Shown: piece by piece, positions 16,848-29,900 of the stretch
How positions within the stretch are numbered: position 1 is the stretch's first letter
How the letters are laid out: each line of letters starts with the position of its first letter
Source of the DNA: Streptomyces spiroverticillatus
GTDB lineage: Bacteria > Actinomycetota > Actinomycetes > Streptomycetales > Streptomycetaceae
NCBI GenBank assembly: GCA_014650415.1
Contig: BMUX01000026.1
Span: 1,011 to 65,010 of the forward strand
Length of the DNA stretch: 64,000 nt
Reading direction: 5' to 3'
Translations under genes and position numbers: made by a program
The notes under the pieces: model-generated
Seen by the model: the letters and a program-made list of their open reading frames with translations, nothing else
Told to the model about the DNA's origin: nothing
Databases searched by the model: none

Positions 16848-17378
16848 TCAGGACATGAAGTCGTAGTGCAGGTGGCTGTCCTCGGCGGCGTCGGCCCAGG
16901 AGCCGTAGCGCCGCATCCCGTACAGCAGGGGAAGCTGCAACTGCAGCTGGGTGATGGCCACTGCCCGTCCCATGACGACCGCGTGGTCCCCGACCGGCTG
17001 CACGTCCTTGACCTCACAATCGGCGATCGTGTGCGCCGCCTCGTGCAGGTGCGGGCCGCCGATCGGCCCCACCGTCCGCCAGGCCACCTTCTCGAACCGG
17101 TCCTTCGCGCCGGAGGCGAACAGCTCCGCCGTCGGACGGGCCTGGCTGTGCAGCAGGTTGACCGCGAAGCCCCTGCTGCCCTGCACCGCTTCCAGCGTGG
17201 GGCTGCCCTGGCGCAGGCAGACGAGCAGGGTCGGCGGGTCGAGCGCGACGCTGCACAGCGAGGTGCAGGTCATCCCCCAGGGGTGGCCGTCCGGCGCCAG
17301 CGTCGTGATGACCGCGACTCCGGTGGGGAATCCCGCCATGAGCGGACGGATGTCGGGCTGTACGGGTCCAGTGATCAC
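16848..17378 (-). CDS. flavin reductase (HpaC-like)
   Basis: A 176-residue protein of the HpaC/flavin reductase domain family. Typical elements are FPTGVAVITTLAPDGHPWGMTCTSLCSVALDPPTLLVCLRQ (about residues 17-57, with the conserved TSLCSVALDPP) and GFAVNLLHSQ. It uses NAD(P)H to supply free reduced flavin. The two flavin-dependent halogenases at 36282-37955 and 42082-43359 need exactly this partner, and no other reductase of this kind is visible. It is the last gene of the PKS operon, 21 bases after the type II thioesterase start-stop gap. The group A hydroxylases in the window would not require it. Confidence 0.88.
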   Translation of the reverse strand: MITGPVQPDIRPLMAGFPTGVAVITTLAPDGHPWGMTCTSLCSVALDPPTLLVCLRQGSPTLEAVQGSRGFAVNLLHSQARPTAELFASGAKDRFEKVAWRTVGPIGGPHLHEAAHTIADCEVKDVQPVGDHAVVMGRAVAITQLQLQLPLLYGMRRYGSWADAAEDSHLHYDFMS

Positions 17379-17399
17379 GGTGTCGGCCTCCTGTGGGGC

Positions 17400-18205
17400 T
17401 CACGCTGACGTGCGTACGGAAGTGGACGTGCGGAGGGAAGAGGCCGAAGCCACGGACCACAGCGGCAGCGCGGCACTGACCTCGTCGACCAGGTCCGCCG
17501 CGAACGCCTCGAAAGCACTGCCGAGGAAGTGGAAGTGCCCTCCGTCGTAGGTACGTTCGGTGAACGGCCCCCGGGTCTGGCGGGCCCAGGCCGCCATCGA
17601 CGCGATCGGGGCCCAGGAGTCGTGCGTCGCGCCGAAGGCGGTCAGCGACGCGGCCAGCGGCGGACGGTGCGCGTCGGGGCGGTAGTCCGCGACGGCCCTC
17701 AGGTCGCAGCGGACGAGCCGCAGGAAGCGGTCGCGGAACTCCGGTACCGCATCGAGCCGTTCGGGCATGCCGCCCATCTCCCGCAGCCGGGCGATCAGCT
17801 CGGCGTCCGGTCCTGCGTGGTCCGGGAGCCGTGTCAGCACCTCGTGCCCGGGCGCCCCGCGCCCCGAGACACCGACCCAGAAGGGCCCGTCGCCCCGGGC
17901 CTCCAGTGCCCTCGCCGTCTCGAAGGCGACGACGGCACCGAAGCTGTGCCCGAAGAAAGCCAGCGGCGTCCCGTCCGCCAGGGGCCGCACGTCGTCGGTC
18001 GCGGCGGCCACCACCTCGCGCATGTCCGCGAGGGCGGGCTGTGCATGGCGCTTGCCCCGTCCCGGCAGATCGAGCAGCAGCACGTCCCAGTCGGCGGGCA
18101 GGTACCGGGACAGCGGGAAGTAGGAGGCCGCCGATCCGCCGGCGTGGTGGAAGGCCACGAGCCGCACGGCGGGACGGGTGAGGTCTCGGGGGCGTACGAA
18201 GTGGC

Positions 18206-18209
<4 letters not shown>
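17400..18209 (-). CDS. type II thioesterase
   Basis: A 269-residue alpha/beta hydrolase of the editing thioesterase type. The nucleophile S89 is in GHSFG, an oxyanion HHAGG is at 21-25, and the late catalytic His lies in GGHFHFLG near 237. Its ATG overlaps the PKS3 stop as ATGA, so it is translated with the synthase. Such enzymes remove misprimed acyl groups from carrier proteins. Because none of the three PKS proteins has an integrated thioesterase, it could also assist release, although that is not the usual function of the family. Confidence 0.92.
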
Positions 18210-20631
<2,422 letters not shown>

Positions 20632-20635
<4 letters not shown>

Positions 20636-23600
20636 ATCTCTGTCCCCACATCGGCTTGCACGGCAGTTAGGAGTTCTTCGAACGACAGCTCCTCCAGGGG
20701 CCGGCCGGCGTCGGCCGGTGCGTCCGGAGCCACGGGGCGGGCCGGTTGCCCAGGCTCGGCGAGAGCTTGTGGAGGCACGCCGGGTCCGTCCTGTCCATCG
20801 GGCCCGTCGGGTCCGTCCGGTCCGTCCGGGAAGAGGAGGCCGCCGGTGTGGGCCACCAGCCGGTCGACGGTGGGATGGTCGAGGGCCACCGTGGCTGCCA
20901 GGTCGACGCCGAGGTCGTGGGAGAGCCTGGTCCGCAGGTCGATCACCATGATCGAGTCGAGTCCCGTCTCGGTGAAGCCGAGGCCGTCGGCGATCGCTGC
21001 GGGGTCGCCGAGGACCTCGCCGGCCACGGTCCGTACGGCGTGGCGCAGCCGCTCGGTGCGCTCCTCGGGGTCGAGCCCTGCGAGTTGTTCCGCCAGCCAG
21101 CCCCGCGGGGCTGGCTGCGTTGCCGTTGCGCGCACCGGGCGGGTGGCCAGGGTGCGGACGAGAGCGGCGCGCGGGTGGTCCGCGAGGCGGCCCGCGTAGG
21201 TGTCCCGGTCCATGGCCACGGCGACCAGCCGGCCCGTGGGGGTGCCTGTCAGGACCGCGCGCAGCACCTCCTCCGCCTCCTGGTCGGCGAGGGAGCGCAG
21301 CCCCCGCTGTTCCATGGCCCGCTCGACGGCGGCGGACGCGGCCATGCCGCCGCGGGACTCCGGGGCCCAGGGCCCCCAGTTGACGCTGGTCGCGGGGAGG
21401 CCGGCGGCCCGCAGGGTCATGGCCAGGCCGTCCAGACAGCCGTTGGCCGCGGCGTAGTTGACCTGGCCTGCGGAGCCGAGGACGGCGGACGCCGACGAGA
21501 AGAACACGAGAGCGTCCAACTGGTGGCCTTCCAGGGCCTCGGCGAGGTGGGCCGCGCCCCGTGCCTTGGCGGCGAAGACGGTGTCGAAGGCGTCGGTGCC
21601 CATGCCGTCGAACGCCCGGTCGTCGTTGACGCCCGCCAGGTGCAGCACGGCGCGCAGCGGGGTCCGCTCGCCGGCCTGGGCGACGGCCTCCCGGCAGGCC
21701 TCGGGGTCGGTGACGTCGCCGCTGACGACGCTCACCCGTACGCCTCGGGCGGTGAGGTCGTCGATGGCCGCCCGTGCGGTGGCGTCGGGTGCGGAGCGGC
21801 CCATGAGGGTGAGTTCGGTGAACCCGCTGCGGGCGAGGATCGCGGCGGTGCTCAGGCCGAGTGCCCCGAGGCCGCCGGTGATCAGGGCCGCACCCCGCTC
21901 GGCGCCCGGCGTGTCGTCGGTCCGCCCGTCGTACGGGACCAGCCGGGCGACCCGCACACCGTCGGGGCCGACGGTGAACCGGGGCTCGGGGACGCCCTCG
22001 TCGAGGGACCGGGTCAACGCCCCGGCCACGGCGGCGGGTTCCCACCCTTCGAGGAGCCCGACCCGCAGCAGTCGACGCTCGTCCTGCTCCGCCTCCAGCG
22101 AGGTGAGCAGGGCCCACAGCGCCTCGCGGACCGGTGCGCCGGTTCCTCCCTCGGCGGGTCCGTCGCCGGTGGCGGCCAGGACGGCGTACGGGACGCTCCG
22201 GTCCGCGGTGTGCAGGGTGCCGTTCAGTTCCCGTACCGCGGCAAGCGCGTCCGCCGCGCCGCCGTCGAGGCCGGAGGCGAACCGGGCGTCCAGGATCAGG
22301 TCCGCGTCCGGCGTGCGGTGTTCTCCGTCCGCCCAGGTCGCCACCTCGTGTCCGTACGCCGCCAGGGCGTCCCGCACTGCCCGGCCGGTGTCGGTGGCGG
22401 CTCCCAGCAGGGTGATCCGGCGGCGTGGCACGGGGCCGGTGCCCGAGGCGGTGGCCGGTTTCTGTGCCGTCCAGGCGAGTTCGTACGTGTGGGGGGTGCC
22501 CTCGCGCAGCGAACGCTGGAGCAGTGCGCGGGGGGCGCGGCGGAAGCGGAAGTCGTCCACGGCGAGCACCGTGGCTCCGCTGCCGTCGAACATGTGCAGG
22601 TCGGCCGACTTCACCTGGAGGAGTCCCTCGCCGGTCCCTTCCTCGCGCAGGGCGCGGACGTGGCCCCAGAGGTCCTGGCCGGGGACGGGACGCCGCCGGA
22701 AGGACAGCCGGGCGATGGCGAAGGGGATGGCCAGCCCGTCCTCCTCGGAGACGGGGTCCCCCGTGACGGCGAACGCGACGGCGCTCTGCAGGCAGGAGTC
22801 GAGCAGCCCGGGGTGGATCTCGTAGCCGTCCGCGGACTCGTTCATCTCGGCGGGCTCGACGAAACGGACGAGTGCTTCGTCGCCGCGCAGGTACACCTCG
22901 CCGATCCAGCGGAAGGACGGCCCGAGGTGGTATCCGAGGGAGCGCAGGTGGGCGTAGAACGCCTCTCCGGTCAGGTGCCGGTCGGCGCTGCTCATGAACA
23001 GTGCGGGGTCGGGCGGTGTCCCCCCGCCCCGGATCTGGTCCGTCCGGGGATCCGTGGTCGCCACCCGGGCGGCCAGGTGTTCCTGCCAGCGTCCCCGCCC
23101 GCTGTCGAGGAGGCTGTGGACGGTGACGGCGGTCCGGTGGTCGCGGGTCTCCTCGACGATCTGGAGTTCGTAGTGCTCGCCGTCCCGCAGCACGAGGGCG
23201 CGGGGGAAGTGGAGGTCCTCCAGCACCACGGGGGCGCCGCCGGCGCCCAGGGCGGAGAGCACGGTGGCCGTCTGGGAGGCGCCGGGCACCGAGACCGTGC
23301 CGAAGAGCTTGTGGTCGGTGAGGTGCGCCGGGTAGTCGGAGCTGCGGACGGTGGCCCAGACCCGGCCGTTGAGGGCGGGCGAGCGCAGTGCGGTGCCCCA
23401 GGCGGGGCCCTGGGCCGGGGGCCGGAGGGCGGTGGCGGACGGCGTGGGGCCGGTGGTCCTGGCCCAGTGGCGGGTCCGGGCGAAGGGGTAGTTGGGTGCG
23501 TCGGTCCCGGGGCCGGGCCGGCGTGCGGCGACGCGTTGCCAGTCGATGTCGTGTCCGCCCAGGTACAGGGTCTGCGCGGCAGTGAGGAGGGCGACGCGGT

Positions 23601-26600
23601 CTCCGGTTCCCCGGCGGAGCGAGGAGGCGAGTTCGGGGGTACGGGCGAGTCCCGCGCCCTTGACGAGGTTGACCAGTGTGCGGTCGGGCCCGATCTCCAG
23701 GCAGATGTCGACGTCGAGGGCGCCGAGGGCGGCGGCCCCGTCGTGGAAGCGCACGGGGCGGCGTGCGTGGCGGCGCCAGTAGGCGGCGTCGTACTGGCCG
23801 GGCACGGCGAGCGCGCCCGTCACGTTGGAGACGAGGGGAAGGTCCGGTTCACGGAATTCCAGCGGGGCGAGGATCGTGTCGAACTCCGCCAGCGCCGGGT
23901 CCAGCAGCCGGGAGTGGAAGGCGTGCGAGACGCTGAGCCTGCGGGCGCGCACGCCCTGTTCCTTGAGTCGTGCGGCGAGGGCGTCGACCGCGTCGGGCGC
24001 ACCGGACACCACGAGGGCTTCCGGGCCGTTGACCGCGGCGATGTCCAGCCCGGTCCCCTCGGTCCAGCGCTGGACGTCCTCCTCGGAGGCCATGACGGCG
24101 AGCATCGCCCCGCGTTCGGTGGCCTGCATGAGCCGGGCGCGGTGGGCGATCAGTTCGAGCCCGGTGGGCAGATCCATGACGTTGGCCGTCATGGCGGCCG
24201 CGATCTCGCCGACGCTGTGGCCCATCACGACGTCGGGCCGGACGCCCCAGGACTCCCAGAGGGCGACCAGTGACATTTCCAGGGTGACGAGGGCGGGCTG
24301 GGTCACCCGGGTCTCGTTGACGGCGGTCCGGTCGTCGCCGTAGTGCAGGAGGCCGACGAGGGACTCCCCCAGCAGTGGCGTGAGGATGCGGTCGCAGGTC
24401 TCGAACGTCTCCCGGAACACGGGCTCCGTCTCGTACAGGTGGCGGCCCATGCCGTAGTACTGGCTGCCCTGGCCGGAGAAGAGGAAGGCGACGCGGGGCG
24501 GGCGGGTGGCGTGCTGTACGGGGCTGTCCAGTTGGGCGGTGAGCTGTTCGGCGGTGGTGCCCAGGAGCGCGCGCCGGTGGGGGAAGTGGAAGCGGCCGGC
24601 TCCGGCGGTGGCGGCGAGGGCGTCGAGGTCGGGTTCGGCTGCGCTCGCCAGGCGGGTCGCCCACGCCTTCGTCAGGCGTTCCAGCCCTTCGTGGTCGGGG
24701 GCGGAGAGCGGGAGGAGGCGGGTGGCGGGCTTCGCCGGGGCCTCGGCGTCCGCCGTGGGTCCGGCAGGGTGGTCGGCGGGGGCGTCGCTGATCACGAGGT
24801 GTGCGTTCGTGCCCGTGAAGCCGAAGCCGGAGACCCCGGCGATCCTCGGTCCTTCGCCCCGCCGCCAGACGGTGGCGGTGTCGACGACACGTACGTTCAT
24901 CGCGTCCCAGTCCACATGCGGATTGGGCTGTGTGAAATGGAGGTTGGCCGGTATCAGGTCGTGCTGGAGGGCGAGCACCGTCTTGAACAGGGCCGCCATG
25001 CCGGCCGCGGACTCGCAGTGGCCGATGTTGCTCTTGACCGATCCGACGTGCAGGGGCCTGCCCGGGCGCCGTCCCGGTCCCAGGGCCCGCCAGGCCGCGC
25101 CGAGTTCGACGGGGTCGCCGAGCGCGGTGCCGGTACCGTGCGCCTCCAGGTAGGAGACCTCGGAGCCGGCGACTCCGGCCTGGGCGAGAGCGGTGTGGAG
25201 CATGCTCTCCTGGGCCTTGCCGCTGGGCACGGTGAGCCCGGAGGAGGCACCGTCCTGGTTCACGGCGCTGCCGCGGATGACGGCGAGCACCCGGTCGCCG
25301 TCGCGACGGGCGTCGGACAGGCGCTTGAGGACGACGACACCGCAGCCCTCGGAACGCACGAACCCGTTCGCGTCCGCGGCGAAGGTGCGGCAGCGGCCGT
25401 CGGGCGAGAGCATGTGCGCCTGGCTGACCGCGGCCCAGGAGGCCGGGTCGAGCAGGACGTTCACGCCTCCGGCCAGGACGGCGTCGCTCTCGCCCGACCG
25501 CAGGGAGCCCACGGCCAGGTGCAGTGCGACGAGCGAGGAGGAGCAGGCGGTGTCCACCGCGACGGCGGGCCCGTTCAGTCCGAGCGTGTAGGCGATGCGG
25601 CCGGCGGCGGCGTTGAGCGCGGTACCGGTGCTGTAGTAGGCGTCGACCTCGTCGGGTCCGTTCTGTGCCAGCAGCCTCGCGTAGTCCCCGTAACTGATGC
25701 CGACGAAGACGGCTGTCCGGGTGTTGCGCAGCGACGTGGGGTCGATGCCGGCGTTCTCCATCGCGTGCCAGGCGGACTCGAGGAGCAGCCGTTGCTGGGG
25801 GTCGAGGTTCTCGGCCTCGCGGGCCGGTACGGAGAAGAAGCCGGCGTCGAACCGGTCGATGTCGTTGAGGAAGCCGCCCTGGTCGGTGGTGACCGTGCCG
25901 GGGCGGAGGGCTGCGGGGTCCCAGCGGTCGGGGGGCACCGTGGTGACGCCGTCGCGGCCGTCGCGCAGGAGTTCCCACAGGTCCTCGACGGAGTCGGCGC
26001 CCGGGAAGCGTCCGGCCATGCCGACGATGGCGACGGGCTCGCCCCCGGTGTCGGTGTCGGCGGGGGCTTGTTCGGCGGTACGGCTCGGTCGGGGTGCGGC
26101 GGTTCGTACCGGGGCCGGGTTCGGGCGTTCACCAGGGCGCGGGGCGGGTGCGGCGGTGGGCGCGGAGAGCAGGAAGGCGGCCAGTTCGGCGACCGTCGGG
26201 TGGTCGAAGACGTCCGCGACCTGAACGCCGGTGCCGAATGCTGCGGCGAGAGCCGCGGTCAGGTCGACCGCCATGATCGAGTCGAGCCCGAGGTCGAAGA
26301 AGCCGACGTCCTCGCGCACCGCACTGCTGTCGGCATGGCCGAGCTGGGCGGCGAGCAGGCGGGCCACTTCGGTGCGGGCCGCGGCGGGTTGCTCGCCCGG
26401 CGCCAGGCCGTCGAGGAAGGAGCGCACGGGGGTGTGCTGCGCGGCGGTGGCCGGGTCGTCGCCGAACAGCCCGCGCGGGCGGAGTCCGGACATCACCTCG
26501 CGCAGCCGGGGCAGGTCCAGGGGGCAGGCCACGATCCGGCCGTCCGCACCGGGCGCCCGGTCCGTCAGTGCCGCCCGTCCCTGTGCGGCGTCCAGGGTGC

Positions 26601-29600
26601 CGACGCCCATCCGTGCGGAGCGGTGGCGCAGTTCGTCGTCGGCCATGCCGTTTCCGCCCAGGGCCCACGGCCCGTAGGCGATGCTCACTGCGGGGAGGCC
26701 GAGGGTCCTGCGGTGTGCTGCGAGGGCGTCGAGGGCTCCGTTGGCGGCCGAGTAGGCCGCACAGCCCTCGGTGCCCCACAGTGCGGAGACCGAGGACGTC
26801 AGGACGAAGAAGTCCAGTGGCCAGGTGCGGCTCGCCAGGTGCAGCCACCAGGCGCCGGCGGCCTTGCCGCTCAGTGCCGCCTCGTACTCGCTGACGCCTG
26901 TTGCGGTGAGCGGGGTGCGGTGCAGTGTTCCGGCCGCGTGCAGCACGCCGCGTACGGGTGGCAGGTCGGCCAGTGCTTCGCAGGCGTTCTCCAGTGCCTG
27001 CGGGGTGTCGCAGCCGCCGCCCCGGTAGACGGTGCGGTCGGTGTTCCGGGCGAGGCCGTGCAGCAACTCGCGGTCTGCGGAGGTGAGTTGACTCTCCGGG
27101 CGGCGGCCGATGAGCAGCAGGTTGCGTGCGCCGCGTCGTACGAGGTCGCCGACGAGCTCCCGCCCGACCGCCCCGAGTCCGCCGGTGACGACGTACGTCG
27201 CGTCCTCGCGCACGGTCAGGTCGGCCGCGGGCAGGTCCTCCTCGGTCAGCCGGGCGACCAGGACGGAGCCGTCGCGTATCGCCGCGAGGTCCTCGGTGCC
27301 GGCTGCGGCCAGGGCGCACTGGCCGGTCACGAAGTCCACCAGGGCTCCGGTGTCGTGGTCCCCCGGCTCCGGCGGCAGGTCGACGATCCCGCCCCAGGAG
27401 GTGCCGAGTTCGAGTCCCAGGACGGGGGCGAGCCCGTGCAGCAGGCCGTGGCCGGTGCACCGGGCACGGTCCGCCTCCGAGGTGCGGACGGCGGCGCGGC
27501 TGACCGCGAAGGAGCGGGTGCCGTCCGGGGCGTGCCGGGCGGCGGTGCACACGGCGTCGGTCACTGCCGCGCAGAGCGCCGCGCCGTCGGCGAGCGGGCT
27601 GGGGTGCGGGCCGGGGTCCGGGAGGGCGTCGGCGGGAAGCCCCTCGCTCTTCATGGCCAGAAGGAGGGCTTGTGGTCCGCGGTCCTCGCGGGCCGACCAA
27701 AAACGTTCCCACTGGGGTACGTCGTCGGGCAGTTCGGCCGTATGCCAGCCGTCGGGCAGTGCGGCCCTCTCCCGGCCGTCCGGCAGTTCGGCCCTTTCCT
27801 GGCCGTCGGCCGGGCCCGGGGGTGCGGGGGTGAGCAGGGTCCCCCGCACCCCTCGGGTGGCCGCTTCGCGTGCGAGGTGCTCCAGGAGTTCCTGGTCGTC
27901 GCCCGCGAGGATGAGGGAAATTCCGGTCGGCGGCGGGGACTGCCGCAGGGAGTGCCACACCGTCCGGTGGGCCGTCGGCAGTGTGCCGGCGGGCACGTCG
28001 GTGGTGACGGGCCGCGTTGCGGACCCCGGTACGGCAGGCTCGGCCGCCGGTGGTGCGGGCAGGGTCTCGGGGGCGTGGCGGACGCGTTGCCAGGGGTAGG
28101 CGGGGAGGTCGACGACGTGCCGGGGCAGCGGGGCGGGCAGCGGTTCGGCGTCCATGGCGGCACCCTCGGACAGGGTCACGTCGGGGCTGGGCCGGCCGGC
28201 GGCCAGGGCCTGGAGGGCGCGGGCGGCCGCCGTGGGGTCGGCGCAGGCGATCCTGGCCCGGAACTCGTGCCGGGGGCGGCCGGCACCTGCGGTGTAGGCG
28301 AAGGCCGCGTACGTGTCGGGGCCGAGGGCCGTGAGGCGGTCGGCGTACCGGCCGGCGAGTGCGCGCAGGGCTTCGGGGGTCTTCGCCGAGACCTCGAACG
28401 CCTCGACGCCGACGGTGTCCTGGGGGCCGCTGGTGACGGGGGCGGGGGGATCGGGCGGCCCGAGGATGACGTGTGCGTTGGTACCGCTCATCCCGAAGGA
28501 GCTGACGCCGGCGTACTTTCCGCTGCCGGGGGCCCAGTCGGTGAGTTCGCCGGGCACGGTCATCCTGGTTCCCGACAGGTCGACCCGGGGGTTGAGCGTC
28601 CGGAAGTGGACGACCGGCGGAGCCTGCCGGTGCTTCAGGCACAGGATCGCCTTGAGCAGTCCGGCGACTCCGGCGGCCGCCTCCAGGTGCCCGAAGTTGC
28701 TCTTGACCGCGCCGACGGCGAGGGGGGCGCCTCCCGCACGGCCGAGCGCGGTCGCCAGGGCCTCCATTTCGATGGGGTCGCCGAGCGCGGTCCCGGTGCC
28801 GTGTGCCTCGACGTAGCCGATGTCCGAGGGCTGCAGGGCGCTGTCGCCGAGCGCCTTCTCGATGAGCGCCACCTGGGCGAGCACGTTGGGGGCGGTGAAG
28901 CCGCCGGAGCGGCCGTCCTGGTTGACGGCGGTGCCGTGGATGACGGCGTGCACCCGGTCGCCGTCGCGCACGGCGTGGTCCAGGCGTTTGAGGACCACCA
29001 CGCCGCAGCCCTCGCCGCGGACGAAGCCGTTGGCGCGGGCGTCGAACGCCTTGCACAGGCCGTCGGGGGCCAGCGACCTGGTCTCCTGCACGAGCCGCGT
29101 GGACCGCGGCGACAGGATCAGGTTGGTGCCTGCGGCGAGTGCCACCTCGCAGTCCCCCCGGCGCAGTGCCTGGGCTGCGAGGTGGACGGCGACCAGCGAG
29201 GAGGAGCAGGCCGTGTCGACGGCCATCGTGGGCCCGTTGAGGCCGAGTGCGTGGGCGATGCGGCCGGCGGCGAAGTTGTGGCCGTTGCCGGTCGTCCAGT
29301 AGGCGTCGGGGTCGCCGGTGAGCCAGTCGCGGTAGTCCTGCCACATGATGCCGAGGTACATCCCGGTCTGGGTGCCGGCGAGTCCGCCGGCGGGCAGGCC
29401 GGCGTTTTCCACGGCCTCCCAGGCGACTTCGAGGAGGAGCCGCTGCTGGGGGTCGAGGTGGCGGGCCTCGCGGGGGCTGATGCCGAAGAACCCGGCGTCG
29501 AAGCCGAGTACGTCGTCCAGGAAGCCGCCGCGCCGGGGCAGTTTCTCCCATTCGTCGGCGAACGGCTCCTGGCGGTGGTGGGGCAGGGGGCGGATCAGGT

Positions 29601-29796
29601 CGCGTCCGGCCGTCAGCGCTTCCCAGTAGCCGTCGAGGTCGTCGATGCCGCCGGGCAGCCGCAGTCCGACGCCGACCACGGCGATGGGCTGGTTGCCCTC
29701 CTGCTCGTCGATGCGCTGCCGCAGGGTGCGGATCGTGGCGAGCGCACGGGTGAGCGGGGTCGTCCGGCTGTCGTCGGGTACAGGGGTCTCTTTCAT
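20632..29796 (-). CDS. PKS2: two modules, KS-KR-ACP and KS-AT-DH-KR-ACP
   Basis: A 3054-residue synthase starting at 29796 behind GAGGAA. In the first module the KS has C197, a stretch without any AT motif ends at PAYPWQRVRH, a KR has the GGLGAVG nucleotide site near 870 and a Tyr in AAYSAAN, and ACP S1173 follows. In the second module the KS has C1418, the AT has S1861 in GHSVGE and a HAFHS motif predicting malonyl-CoA, the DH has H2162 in an HxxxGxxxxP motif, a KR lies near 2630-2820, and ACP S2948 follows. The expected products are a beta-hydroxy unit and then a double bond. The C-terminal tail after about 2990 has DGP triplet repeats and a helical docking end. Confidence 0.92.
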
Positions 29797-29847
29797 GCGT
29801 CGGTATTCCTCGCTGTCGTACGACAGGACGTCGTGGGGAAGGGGCCG

Positions 29848-29892
29848 GGGGCCGGGCTGCGGGTCGGCCGGGGTCCGGGGCCGGGCTGCGGG
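29848..29892. repeat. 16-nt direct repeat in the PKS1-PKS2 spacer
   Basis: GGGGCCGGGCTGCGGG is present at 29848-29863 and 29877-29892, part of a 29-nt unit duplicated in tandem with divergence. It fills most of the 104-base gap between the PKS1 stop and the PKS2 start. No coding or regulatory role is evident. Confidence 0.65.
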
Positions 29893-29900
29893 GCGGCCGC